Source of the DNA: an uncultured Faecalibacterium sp.
Lineage (GTDB): Bacteria > Bacillota > Clostridia > Oscillospirales > Ruminococcaceae
Length of the DNA stretch: 64,000 nt
Assembly: GCA_934547065.1 (NCBI GenBank)
Contig: CAKTEF010000005.1
Location: 1-64,000 of the forward strand
Direction of reading: 5' to 3'
Shown: piece after piece, positions 14,964 through 23,231 of the stretch
Numbering within the stretch: the stretch's first letter is position 1
How the letters are laid out: each line of letters begins with the position of its first letter
Made by a program: the position numbers and the translations under genes
Notes under the pieces: model-generated
Database searches by the model: none
What the model saw: only the letters and a program-made list of their open reading frames with translations
Told to the model about the DNA's origin: nothing

Positions 14964-16855
14964 CTACCTATATCTGCAAATGCGGACGGCGAGTGAAGAA
15001 ATCCACCGATGCCAGTACCACTGGAAACCGCCTATCTGGTTACGCACCCGGCCATGAGTGCTGGGGATGCCCCTATGCCATGCCATACGGAGACTTTCAA
15101 TGGGATGAAAGTGCTAGAACTGTCAGCCGGGAGACTCGGGGCTACGAGTGCCGGATGAGCAAGACCCTCACTTATGCGTCAGAGTTCGCTGGCTCTATCA
15201 AGGATAAATGCACCTGTCGAGTGCATAGTCTGGACTTCGACTTTCTGTCTCAGGTCTCCGCATGGATCAAAGACACTTATCCAGACAGAGAGGTTTTCGG
15301 CTCATTTTCCAAAGATATTCGTGCATCGGACTATGGGTCTGACGGGCGCTATTGCCTGACAATCACATGCACTCAGAATCTGAAAGGTGTTGCCGCAAAA
15401 AGAGAGCTGTTTGGTCAGTTTTTCAATCCGGATGGAAGCCGCAAGGACATGACACCACAGCAGGAAATGGAAAAGATTCTTGCCGACATCAAAAAAGCAA
15501 AGGAGATTTTCTCATGTGCATCTGCCCAGAATGCGGATGCTGCTGTGACTACGGCAGAGAATGCTGTCCCGACTGCCACAGCGGCAACGCCGACCATCGC
15601 GGAGAGCGGGGCGGAGGCAAGCGCATCGACCCCCGCGACATCCCTGCAGAACTGCGAATCGGTCCCTGCCGCATCGGCGGGCGGTTCAACAGCTGGTGCC
15701 ATGCAGGACAAGCCCCTGACCACCGTGCCGGATGCGATGCGCCCGGCGTTTGACTATTCCGGCCTGACCGACCAGACCGTGGAAGACTTGCATTTTGCGG
15801 AGAACGAATACCGCCACGGCAAGCAGATGGCCGAGCGCGGCCTTGTCCACATGGGCAATGCCATTGCCGCTGCCCATGACGCACTGTGCGGAGTTGTCCA
15901 ATTGTTGGACAACTCAAAGCATGGCAATCGCGGGGATGATTCTTTTCGGGCATGGTGCTGTTCCATCGGCATCACAAAGTCAACTGCCTACAACCTGCTG
16001 CAGGTCTCCGCCTTGATGGATGGCAGCAGCCCCCGCCAGCGGGCCATTCTGGAAGCCCTGCCGCCCACCCTGCTGTACGCCGTGGCAAAGCCCAGCGCCC
16101 CGGCAGAGCTGGTGGAGCAGGTTAAGAGTGGTGACATCACCACCAACAAGCAGTATCAGGAAGCCCTTGCCCAGATCAAAGCCGAGAAAGAGCGTGCCGA
16201 TGCTGCCGAGACCCGCGAGGAAGAAGCCCGGAAAGCTGCACACGAGTATCACGAAAAGTACGAGGAAACCGCTGCCATGCGGGCAACGCTGCTGGATCAG
16301 CAGGGTGCCTACATTGCCGATATTGACGGCCTGAAAAAAGAGAACGCCAAGCTCCAGCAGAGCTACCACGATGTATACGAGAGCCGCATTGTGGCCAACC
16401 TCCAGCGCCAGAAAGCCGAAGCTGAACGCGACAGGGCCGAAGCCCGCGCCAAGGACGCGGAGAACCAGCTTGCCGGTTCCCGGCAGGTGGCCGAAGCCGC
16501 CAAGCTCCGGGGCGACAAACTCAAGGCCGAAAATGACGCTTTGAAAAAGCAGCCCATCACCGCCGTGATCGACGAGGAGGAAGTGGACAAGCGCGCCGGA
16601 GAAAAGGCCTACCAGATCGCCGCCGACATGACCGCCGAACTGCGGGCACAGCTGGAACAAGCATCTTCCGGCAGCGAACAGGATGCCCGCAGCTCCTATG
16701 ACAACGTGCTGCTGGCCGACCGCTCGTTCCAGAACATCGGTAAAATGGTGGTCCCGTCGCTCCGCAAGCTGCCGCCGGAACAGCGGGAGCAGCTGACCAA
16801 CATGCTGATCCGCACACTCGGACAGATCCAAGCGGAGGTATCCAGATGTCTGTAA
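14960..16855 (+). CDS. Composite phage protein: Cys-rich N-terminal domain joined to a DUF3102-like coiled-coil domain
   Basis: 631 residues from a GTG that overlaps the previous stop. Residues ~1-180 form a Cys-rich domain (YICKCGRR, CWGCPYAM, KCTCRVHS). Residues ~190-250 are an Ala/Thr/Ser linker. The rest looks like DUF3102-type phage proteins: an HTH-like segment around FRAWCCSIGITKSTAYNLLQ and a long coiled coil (~400-550). A ribosome site and ATG at 15514 exist at the junction in another frame. The 34-base repeat at the junction suggests that the N-terminal part was inserted or fused by recombination. Upstream in-frame ATG 14879 is not used because it would overlap the 38-residue ORF. 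Confidence 0.6.
   Translation: MTTYICKCGRRVKKSTDASTTGNRLSGYAPGHECWGCPYAMPYGDFQWDESARTVSRETRGYECRMSKTLTYASEFAGSIKDKCTCRVHSLDFDFLSQVSAWIKDTYPDREVFGSFSKDIRASDYGSDGRYCLTITCTQNLKGVAAKRELFGQFFNPDGSRKDMTPQQEMEKILADIKKAKEIFSCASAQNADAAVTTAENAVPTATAATPTIAESGAEASASTPATSLQNCESVPAASAGGSTAGAMQDKPLTTVPDAMRPAFDYSGLTDQTVEDLHFAENEYRHGKQMAERGLVHMGNAIAAAHDALCGVVQLLDNSKHGNRGDDSFRAWCCSIGITKSTAYNLLQVSALMDGSSPRQRAILEALPPTLLYAVAKPSAPAELVEQVKSGDITTNKQYQEALAQIKAEKERADAAETREEEARKAAHEYHEKYEETAAMRATLLDQQGAYIADIDGLKKENAKLQQSYHDVYESRIVANLQRQKAEAERDRAEARAKDAENQLAGSRQVAEAAKLRGDKLKAENDALKKQPITAVIDEEEVDKRAGEKAYQIAADMTAELRAQLEQASSGSEQDARSSYDNVLLADRSFQNIGKMVVPSLRKLPPEQREQLTNMLIRTLGQIQAEVSRCL
15522..15555 (+). repeat. 34-base direct repeat, copy B
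   Basis: See 14887-14920. It marks the border between the Cys-rich domain and the linker of the composite gene. Confidence 0.95.
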
Positions 16856-17151
16856 CCATCACGGCTCTTGAAGCCGAAAATGTCAAGCGCATCAAAGCGG
16901 TTACGCTTACCCCTGCCCCCACCGGGCTGACGCTGGTAGGCGGCAACAACAATCAGGGAAAGACCAGCTTGTTTCATGCAGTAACAAGAGAAGCGGAAGA
17001 AAGGCGGGGTAAGGATGAAGTGCAGGGTGCATATCCGGTGCGAGAAACAGGACCTGATGGTGAACCTGGCGTATGTGGTGCAGGCCAATGGCGTGGACGA
17101 AGCGAAAGTCCGTGCCAGAACGATGGCCCAGCAGAACTACCCGGAGTTTAA
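16846..17151 (+). pseudogene. Truncated AAA/SMC-like ATPase (5' fragment)
   Basis: A good ribosome site (CGGAGG) and the start MSVTITALEAENVKRI lead into a P-loop (GGNNNQGKTS, residues ~33-42) typical of RecF/SbcC-like phage ATPases. Directly after the P-loop the sequence changes to an unrelated frame that runs over the 26-base repeat and the next gene. The family is normally several hundred residues long, so this is a 3' deletion remnant without Walker B. Confidence 0.75.
16993..17018 (+). repeat. 26-base direct repeat, copy B
   Basis: Identical to 14825-14850; here it lies within the truncated ATPase frame and ends in the start region of the 58-residue gene. Confidence 0.95.
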
Positions 17152-17191
17152 GGTATTCAAGGTCTACCATGTGGAGGAACTTGGAAAATGA
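17015..17191 (+). CDS. Small hypothetical phage protein
   Basis: 58 residues (begins MKCRVHIRCEKQDLM), start after GGGGTAAGG, and overlapping the next gene by four bases (ATGA). A compact alpha/beta pattern with VDEAKVRARTMAQQNYPEF. Too short for a family call but well embedded in an operon. Confidence 0.6.
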   Translation: MKCRVHIRCEKQDLMVNLAYVVQANGVDEAKVRARTMAQQNYPEFKVFKVYHVEELGK

Positions 17192-17547
17192 CGCTGAACG
17201 AGTATAAGGAGATTTTGCGCACCGGGACACCCAGTGACCGGGCGCGGGCCATTGCCAAGGCGGGCGACGACAAGAGCCTGACAGACGAGGAGTTCCACGA
17301 GCTGACGGCCATGATCAAGGGCGTGGAGCGGCCTGGGCGGCGGAAGCTGACCCCGGACGAGGCCAAGCTCTGGGCCGAGGTGAGCCGGATCAACACCCTG
17401 CTGAAGCATGGGATGGTGGAAACGCAGTTTGCCGTGCGGGCGCTGCCCGGCGACTTACAGGAGGATGCCATCAACCTGCTTTCCCGCACGGTGAGCGGGA
17501 TGCAGGGCAGCCTGGCCGCCCTGATGGCCGAGACCGGGGAACCCTGA
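17188..17547 (+). CDS. Hypothetical phage protein
   Basis: 119 residues, mostly helical, ATGA-coupled to the previous gene. The N-terminus MTLNEYKEIL resembles the short ORF at 14847. No family recognised. Confidence 0.6.
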   Translation: MTLNEYKEILRTGTPSDRARAIAKAGDDKSLTDEEFHELTAMIKGVERPGRRKLTPDEAKLWAEVSRINTLLKHGMVETQFAVRALPGDLQEDAINLLSRTVSGMQGSLAALMAETGEP

Positions 17548-17750
17548 TGGACAAGACCCAGTGTGTACATGTGTTTGAGATCACGCGGCCGGGGTGCCTG
17601 GTGTGTGCCGGGCGGAACCGGGCGTGCGGGGAATTTTTAGAACGGAGAACCTATGATGAAAAAGAAAATGAGCCTTTCGGCGGAGCTGGATCTGACGCAG
17701 GACAGCGTGGTGCAGCTGACGAACTGGTGCGGGCAGATCGCGCTCCATGA
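17547..17750 (+). CDS. Small Cys-containing ORF, doubtful 3' part
   Basis: 67 residues; the ATG overlaps the previous stop (TGATG). CVHVFEITRPGCLVCAGRNRAC has four cysteines and may bind metal. The last 98 bases overlap the next gene in another frame, so the natural protein may have been shorter or the ORF is spurious. Confidence 0.35.
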   Translation: MDKTQCVHVFEITRPGCLVCAGRNRACGEFLERRTYDEKENEPFGGAGSDAGQRGAADELVRADRAP

Positions 17751-18408
17751 GCTTTGGGGACTGGGACGCACCCGGCTGGACCGGATCACCCGGCAGCAGG
17801 AGATTTTGGGCAGCCAGAGCCTGGCCGTGGTGATGCAGCCGGACAAAAACGGGATGCCCCAGACCGGGAAAGCCAGGCAGCTGCGGGAGGAAGCCCTGCC
17901 TGCCGGGGTGCCGGTGGAGTTCCGGGTGCCTGCACTGCGCACCCCGCGCACCCGGCGGGAGCAGCAGCTGAAGATGGTGGGCGACCGGGCGGCCACCATG
18001 GCCTGGCAGCTGATGGCTCTGGCCTGTATGCAGGAGCTGGGATTTGGTACGGACCGGCTGAACCGCCTGTATGCCGAGATGCGGCACAACTATGAGCAGC
18101 TGAACGAGTGGGGCAAGGCGGACGGCATCGAGGTGGCCATGGAGAAGCTGCGGCGCTGTGCCTGCGATGCCTTGCAGACGGAGGACATCGTGGTGGAGAA
18201 CATCGACGATGAAAAGACCGTGCAGACCCTGAGCCGAAGCTACCAGGAGCAGGAGGACGAGTTCATCAAGCGTGCGGTGATGATGGCAGCGGGCCGCAGG
18301 GCCTGCCGTCAAAGCCTGAACGTGCTGGATGCAGGGGCAGTGGAGCGGAAATTCGCGGATGCCATGGCGGCAGCCACAGGATCGGCGTTCCGGCGGAGGT
18401 GCGTATGA
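17653..18408 (+). CDS. Hypothetical phage protein with two similar helical segments
   Basis: 251 residues; start after CGGAGAACCT. Segments WCGQIALHELWGLGRTRLDRI and WQLMALACMQELGFGTDRLNR are alike, suggesting an internal duplication of a helix-turn-helix-like unit. It ends in an ATGA overlap with the next gene. A regulatory or DNA-binding role is conceivable but unsupported. Confidence 0.6.
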   Translation: MMKKKMSLSAELDLTQDSVVQLTNWCGQIALHELWGLGRTRLDRITRQQEILGSQSLAVVMQPDKNGMPQTGKARQLREEALPAGVPVEFRVPALRTPRTRREQQLKMVGDRAATMAWQLMALACMQELGFGTDRLNRLYAEMRHNYEQLNEWGKADGIEVAMEKLRRCACDALQTEDIVVENIDDEKTVQTLSRSYQEQEDEFIKRAVMMAAGRRACRQSLNVLDAGAVERKFADAMAAATGSAFRRRCV

Positions 18409-18803
18409 GCTGGAAAAGGATGGTGCGAGAGTACCGCTGCTACGATGCAGGAGGAAAGCTGGTGGCCAAAGGAACTGCCATGGCGCTGGTAGAGAAGAAA
18501 GTATTTGGCAGCGAGACCACCGTACACGAGCACTACAAGACCGGGCGGCCCTGGAAACCGGCTGGGATCGTGCGGATGGAGATGGAGCTGCGGCCAATTT
18601 TGCCAAAGAAGGCAAAGAAAAAGGCACCGCCTGCCGCAAAGCCGAAGCCAAGGCGCAAGCCGCTGGGCGGGGTGCAGAACCCCAGCGCCCTGGCCTATGA
18701 CGTGCATGATCTGATACTCTACAACAAAAAGGCCCGGAAGATCGGAAAGCCGGAGCTGACCTACGGCTACTGGGCAGTGGCCGGAAAGCCCGCAAGACCA
18801 TAA
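18405..18803 (+). CDS. Hypothetical basic phage protein
   Basis: 132 residues. The N-terminal half is beta-type (YRCYDAGGKLVAKGTAMALV) and a Lys/Pro/Ala-rich linker (KKAKKKAPPAAKPKPRRK) joins a short C-terminal part. It is the last gene before a terminator. Confidence 0.55.
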   Translation: MSWKRMVREYRCYDAGGKLVAKGTAMALVEKKVFGSETTVHEHYKTGRPWKPAGIVRMEMELRPILPKKAKKKAPPAAKPKPRRKPLGGVQNPSALAYDVHDLILYNKKARKIGKPELTYGYWAVAGKPARP

Positions 18804-18818
18804 ATTTTTCAACAAAAT

Positions 18819-18850
18819 AGCCCCCGACAGGAAACTGTCGGGGGCTTTGG
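18819..18850 (+). terminator. Terminator closing the early operon
   Basis: AGCCCCCGACAG and CTGTCGGGGGCT around a GAAA tetraloop, followed by a short T-run. Confidence 0.85.
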
Positions 18851-18927
18851 CGACCCGATGAAAGGCAGCGGGTGCTGCGGACGGGAGGCTGTCCGCCGCA
18901 GGCGCTGAAGTTCATTTATAAAAGAAT

Positions 18928-19008
18928 AACCTCTCACCGCTTCGGTCTGGCTGCGCCAGCGCCTCGCGGAGCTCCCCTGCCAGGGGAGCCGGAGAATCAA
19001 TGAAAAGG
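18928..19008. repeat. Half copy of the CCTCTC...CTCCCC repeat
   Basis: This begins TAACCTCTCACCGCTTCGG and contains the stem GCTCCCCTGCCAGGGGAGC. The rest of 18851-19294 has no gene; it holds this repeat, a small hairpin with T-run at 19030-19050 (GCCCGGCAACGCCGGG) and the structured repeat at 19055. Confidence 0.65.
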
Positions 19009-19054
19009 GAGATGGAACCTCTTTGGGGAGGCCCGGCAACGCCGGGTTTCTTAT

Positions 19055-19126
19055 GCAGCCGGAGCGAGTGAGGACAAATGCTTGTGCCCGCGCAGCGGGC
19101 GTTCCCCGGAGGGGAAACTATTTGGC
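19055..19126 (+). repeat. REP-like structured repeat, copy A (upstream of the HUH gene)
   Basis: 72 bases, 64 identical to 20172-20243. Two adjacent hairpins are visible: GCCCGC...GCGGGC and TTCCCC...GGGGAA. Confidence 0.8.
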
Positions 19127-19294
19127 CGAAAGAGCAAAGGCGGACAAACAGCAGCTTGTGAAGTGAAAACGGGACTGGCAAAAGAGGAGGTGCGTTGGCC
19201 TCTTTAGGGAGCTAGTATACCCGTTATTTCTGTGACGGTGGGAAACGGAAAGAGAATATCAGCAGCAAGTGAAAGCCAGCAGGAGGGTACTGGG

Positions 19295-20188
19295 ATGCGG
19301 AATACTTACACCAGAGAGAAAAAGACCCTGTGCGGGGAGGGATACATGGAGGTGGACCTGTATGCCATCACCCCGGAGGAGCACCAGGCCAAGCGGCGGA
19401 AGAAATGCAGGCCCAGCAGCGATCGGCAGAAAAAGCGGAATGCCCAGCACGCCCACCGGCGGAGAGTGCAGAAAGCCAACGCCAATTTTACCGTGATGGG
19501 CTTTTATCTGACGCTGACCTATGCCGAGGAGTACCTGCCGGAAAGCATGGAACAGGCCGAAAAAGACCTGCGGAACTACATACGCCGCCTGAAAACGGCC
19601 ATTTTGGCTGTCTTTGGGCCGGGGTTTGCCCTGCGGTACATGGGCCTGACCGGGTGCGGGCGGAAAAGTGAGCGCTACCACCATCACCTGCTGATCGAGT
19701 GCCCAGGCCTGACGATGCGGCAGAACGCGGATCTCCGGCGGCTGCTGGAGGACAAGTGGACAGCCAGGCAGCCGGACGGAAGCTATGAGCCGCTGGGCAC
19801 GGCCAACGCGGACCGCCTGAACCTGCAGAACCGACTGGATGACCTGATCACCTACTTCGAGAAGCACGGGCGGCTGCGCTGGTACGAGAGCCGCACGCTG
19901 ATCCAGCCGGTGGAGCTGGTGCCCAACGATACCCGATGGAGCCGCCGCCAGCTGCGAAAGGGCTGCACGGAGTGCCGGGACAATGCCATGTGGTGGGAGC
20001 AGCGGTTCCCAGGCTGGAAATTTGTGCGATGCGTAGTGCCCCAGCCGGAGGAGCCGGGCAGCGAGAAAGAGGGATGGGACGCAGACGAGCTGCGGTGCTA
20101 TGTGGTGATGGTGAGGCAGAAAGTGGGACAGAGCCTTGCGAAAGTTCGGACCCCGCTTGCGGGGTTCATACGCAGCCGGAGCGAGTGA
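19295..20188 (+). CDS. HUH endonuclease-like replication/nicking protein (REP ORF2/G2P-like)
   Basis: 297 residues; the start at 19295 follows CAGGAGGG. A basic N-terminus leads to YLTLTYAEEYLP (motif I-like), LRNYIRRLK, and RYHHHLLIEC, which fits the HUH metal-binding motif; a Tyr-containing helix (LITYFEKHGRLRWY) could supply the nucleophile. Proteins of this type nick DNA in rolling-circle replication of small phages and plasmids. Its place between an early-operon terminator and the late regulator of a tailed phage is odd, and two REP-like repeats flank it, the second starting inside its last codons. Confidence 0.6.
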   Translation: MRNTYTREKKTLCGEGYMEVDLYAITPEEHQAKRRKKCRPSSDRQKKRNAQHAHRRRVQKANANFTVMGFYLTLTYAEEYLPESMEQAEKDLRNYIRRLKTAILAVFGPGFALRYMGLTGCGRKSERYHHHLLIECPGLTMRQNADLRRLLEDKWTARQPDGSYEPLGTANADRLNLQNRLDDLITYFEKHGRLRWYESRTLIQPVELVPNDTRWSRRQLRKGCTECRDNAMWWEQRFPGWKFVRCVVPQPEEPGSEKEGWDADELRCYVVMVRQKVGQSLAKVRTPLAGFIRSRSE

Positions 20189-20243
20189 AGCCGGATGCTT
20201 GTGCCCGCGAAGCGGGCGTTCCCCGCAGGGGAAACTATCCGGC
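20172..20243 (+). repeat. REP-like structured repeat, copy B (overlaps the HUH gene end)
   Basis: Matches 19055-19126 with 8 differences. It supplies the final codons and stop of the HUH gene. An 18-base repeat (GAGCCTTGCGAAAGTTCG, one mismatch) brackets it at 20131-20148 and 20309-20326. Confidence 0.8.
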
Positions 20244-20389
20244 TGAGTGAGTGCAGACGGACGGGAACGCTGTACGGAAAGGACCGCACTGCGCGGAAGT
20301 GAGGGAAAGAGCTTTGCGAAAGTTCGCACCTGACAGACAAAGTACCGGTATTTTGCGCGTTATACCCGTGCGAAAAGAAGGTGGGGCGG

Positions 20390-20713
20390 ATGACCAAAGA
20401 GCAGAAACGGGTGACAAGGCAGGCTCTGCGCCAGTGCGGCACAGGGTCTTGCAGTGCTGCCTGGGCGCGGGTGGTGGAACAGGCTCTGCGCCACTATGAC
20501 CGGGAGGATCCGGTGTGCGCAAAGCTGCTGCGGCTGCGGTATCTGGAGGGCCTGACGGAGGAACGCGTGATCCGGGCACTGTATGTGGGGCGGACGACGT
20601 ACTACACCAAGGAGCTGGAGGCCCTTTCCACCGTGGCCGTGTATGCGGCCGCGCAGGGGCTGATGGAGCCGGGAAAAATGTCCGGGGTATGTGGACCGGG
20701 AAAGACGTGGTAG
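20390..20713 (+). CDS. Phage late-gene regulator, sigma-70 region 4-like (RinA/ArpU type)
   Basis: 107 residues; ATG at 20390 after GAAGGTGGGG is preferred to GTG 20381. The C-terminal half has LRLRYLEGLTEERVIRALYV followed by TTYYTKELEAL, the HTH pattern of late regulators that act just before the terminase genes. Position supports the call. Confidence 0.65.
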   Translation: MTKEQKRVTRQALRQCGTGSCSAAWARVVEQALRHYDREDPVCAKLLRLRYLEGLTEERVIRALYVGRTTYYTKELEALSTVAVYAAAQGLMEPGKMSGVCGPGKTW

Positions 20714-20734
20714 GATTGATGCAGATCAGCAGGC

Positions 20735-20830
20735 GGAGAGGCCACCTCATCAGTCTGCTGCGCAGACAGCGGGCCTCCTTTTGTCGCTTGCGCGACATCT
20801 CCCTCCGACCGGAGGGAGTCTTTCCTCGGA
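20735..20830. repeat. Variant palindromic repeat between regulator and terminase genes
   Basis: It has CACCTCATCAGTCTGCTGCG followed by CAGAC (small hairpin) and CTCCCTCCGACCGGAGGGAG (stem-loop). It looks like a divergent half copy of the repeat family in this window. Confidence 0.5.
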
Positions 20831-20875
20831 GGGGGAGCATTTTGGGGACTCTGCGACAGAGGGGAGGTGATGGAG

Positions 20876-21586
20876 TTGGCAAGGCGGGCATACTGCAAAA
20901 ACACGGTGGCCGGAAAGCAGCGGGGGAAAAAATACCCTGCGAAATTCCGGGCGGAGGTGCTGATGGCGATGCTGGCATCCAACTCCATCTGCGCGGTAGC
21001 CCGGCGGTACGGCGTGCCGGAAAGCACGATCCGCAGCTGGATGGCCGAGGAAGCTGCCCGCAGCGATGCCTTTGCCAAGGAGCGGCAGGCAGCCGCGCGG
21101 GAGATCGCGGTGCGTGCTGCCCTGGGCGTGCGCACCCAGGTGACCTACTTGCAGGGCCGTGCCGAGGAAAGCCAGAGGGCGGCCGAGATCACCGGGAAGC
21201 TGCACCGGCGGCTGGACGAAGCGGCCAGGGCGCGGGATTTTGCCGTTGGCACCCTGCTCAAGAGCGATGTCGAGGAGCTGGAGGATGCCACCGAGACGGC
21301 GCTGGTGCTGCGCAGTGCCCCAGGCACCTATGACCGGCAGCTGGACCCGGACGAGGAAAGGCGGCTGGAGAATGAGCTGGAGCGGTACAGCGGGCGGCAG
21401 ATGACCGACAAGGATGCCGCCAACGTGGCCAAGGTGTTGATGGAGGTGGCCGAAAAGGCCGCTGCCATGGCCCCGGCAGAGAGCACTGACAGCGTGAGCG
21501 GCCCGCCGATGGTGGAGATCACAGCGGCCAGCGAGGCAGACGAGCAGCAGGAGGTGGTACTGGATGGCAGCACCGAGGATGCGTGA
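20876..21586 (+). CDS. Terminase small subunit-like protein
   Basis: 236 residues from TTG at 20876, which has GGGAGG at ideal distance; ATG 20870 is an alternative but too close. An N-terminal HTH (AVARRYGVPESTIRSWMAEE, residues ~37-57) could recognise the packaging site, followed by coiled coil and an acidic tail. It overlaps the large subunit gene by 23 bases. Confidence 0.7.
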   Translation: MARRAYCKNTVAGKQRGKKYPAKFRAEVLMAMLASNSICAVARRYGVPESTIRSWMAEEAARSDAFAKERQAAAREIAVRAALGVRTQVTYLQGRAEESQRAAEITGKLHRRLDEAARARDFAVGTLLKSDVEELEDATETALVLRSAPGTYDRQLDPDEERRLENELERYSGRQMTDKDAANVAKVLMEVAEKAAAMAPAESTDSVSGPPMVEITAASEADEQQEVVLDGSTEDA

Positions 21587-23021
21587 TGGCAGACCGGTGA
21601 TCTGGTCGCCACAGCCTGCCCAGGCCCGGTTTATGGCCCGGACGGAGAACGAGGTGCTTTATGGCGGGGCCGCAGGCGGCGGCAAGAGCGACGCGCTGGT
21701 GATCGAGGCGCTGCGGCAGGTGGAGATCCCGCACTACCGGGGGCTGATCATCCGCAAGACGTTCCCGCAGCTTTCGGAGCTGATCGACAAGACCATGCGC
21801 TACTACAAGCCCGTGTTCCCCAAGGCCCGGTACAATGCCAGCAGCCACACCTGGACGTTCCCCAGTGGGGCGAAGATCATTTTTGGCTCCATGCAGCACC
21901 AGGCCGACCGCTACAACTACCAGGGCAAGGCGTATGATTTCATCGGCTTTGACGAGCTGACACATTTCACCTGGGAGGAATACAGCTACCTGATGAGCCG
22001 AAACCGCCCCAACGGGCCGGGAACGCGGGTATACACCAGAGCCACGGCCAACCCCGGCGGAATCGGGCATGGGTGGGTCAAGGCCAGGTTCATCACGCCA
22101 GCGCCGCCCGGCACCCGGATGGTGCAGCTGGTCAAGGTGAAAACGCCGGACGGCAGGGAGATCGTGAAACGGCGGACGAGAATCTTTATTCCGTCTACCG
22201 TGTTTGACAACAAGGCGCTGCTGGAAAATGACCCGGGATACCTGGGCACGCTGGCAGCGCTGCCGGAAGCGGACAAGAAAGCCCTGCTGTATGGCGACTG
22301 GGACAGCTTTTCCGGCCAGGTGTTCACCGAGTGGAAGAACGACCCAGCCCACTACGACGATCAGCGGTGGACGCATGTGATCCACCCGTTCCGCATTCCG
22401 GCCCACTGGAAGATCTGGCGGGGGTACGATTTTGGATACTCGAAGCCGTTTTCCGTGGGATGGTATGCAGCGGACGAGGAGGGGCGGCTGTACCGCATCA
22501 AGGAGCTGTACGGCTGCACGGGGGAGCCGAACCAGGGCATCCAGGCAGACCCCGTGAAGCAGGCCCGGATGATCCGGGAAGCGGAGGAAAACGATCCGAT
22601 GCTGCGCGGGCGGCGCATCCTGGGCATTGCGGACCCGGCCATCTTCAACGAGAGCCAGGGCGAGAGCATTGCCGCGATGCAGGAAAAAAGCCCGAACTTT
22701 TTGCACTGGGCACCCGGCGACCACACCCGGCTGGCGGGCAAGATGCAGTTCCATTACCGGCTGGCGTTCCAGCCGGACGGGCGGCCGATGTTCCAGGTGT
22801 TTGACACCTGCCGGAATTTTATCCGGACCATCCCGAACCTGGTCTACGACGAGACGAACGTGGAGGACATCGACACGACCCAGGAGGACCACATCTACGA
22901 CGAATGCCGGTATGTGCTGATGGAAAACCCGATCAGCCCGCCGAAAGTGGAACCGGCGGCACCGATAGGCGACGATCCGCTGGAGCTGGATCCCCGGCGG
23001 GCGACGTTTTACAGGGTGTAA
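21564..23021 (+). CDS. Terminase large subunit
   Basis: 485 residues, start after AGGAGGTGG. Walker A-type VLYGGAAGGGKSDAL (residues ~31-45), Walker B YDFIGFDELTHF, motif III-like TRATANPGG, and a C-terminal nuclease region with DFGYSKPFS and GIADPAIF acidic residues. It drives ATP-dependent DNA packaging. Length and motifs look intact. Confidence 0.93.
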   Translation: MAAPRMRDGRPVIWSPQPAQARFMARTENEVLYGGAAGGGKSDALVIEALRQVEIPHYRGLIIRKTFPQLSELIDKTMRYYKPVFPKARYNASSHTWTFPSGAKIIFGSMQHQADRYNYQGKAYDFIGFDELTHFTWEEYSYLMSRNRPNGPGTRVYTRATANPGGIGHGWVKARFITPAPPGTRMVQLVKVKTPDGREIVKRRTRIFIPSTVFDNKALLENDPGYLGTLAALPEADKKALLYGDWDSFSGQVFTEWKNDPAHYDDQRWTHVIHPFRIPAHWKIWRGYDFGYSKPFSVGWYAADEEGRLYRIKELYGCTGEPNQGIQADPVKQARMIREAEENDPMLRGRRILGIADPAIFNESQGESIAAMQEKSPNFLHWAPGDHTRLAGKMQFHYRLAFQPDGRPMFQVFDTCRNFIRTIPNLVYDETNVEDIDTTQEDHIYDECRYVLMENPISPPKVEPAAPIGDDPLELDPRRATFYRV

Positions 23022-23049
23022 GCGGCATCGCTTTGGAAAGGCACTACTC

Positions 23050-23192
23050 TGTACAACCTCTCAGTCTCGCGTACGCTCGACAGCTCCCCTAGTAGGGGAG
23101 CCCCTGGCGAAACCAGAAACTTTGCGGGGACTGCCAAGGCCTCCCCTACAAGGGGAGGTGGATTTGCGAAGCAAAGACGGAGAGGTTGTACA
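23050..23192. repeat. 143-base MITE-like element with 13-base terminal inverted repeats
   Basis: The ends TGTACAACCTCTC and GAGAGGTTGTACA are perfectly inverted. Inside are two stems (GCTCCCCTAGTAGGGGAGC and CCTCCCCTACAAGGGGAGG). It has no coding capacity and sits between the large terminase and portal genes. Half copies of the same design lie elsewhere in both host and prophage. Confidence 0.85.
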
Positions 23193-23231
23193 AAGACGAA
23201 ACCTGCCCGTGAGGCAGCAAGGAGGTTAGGC

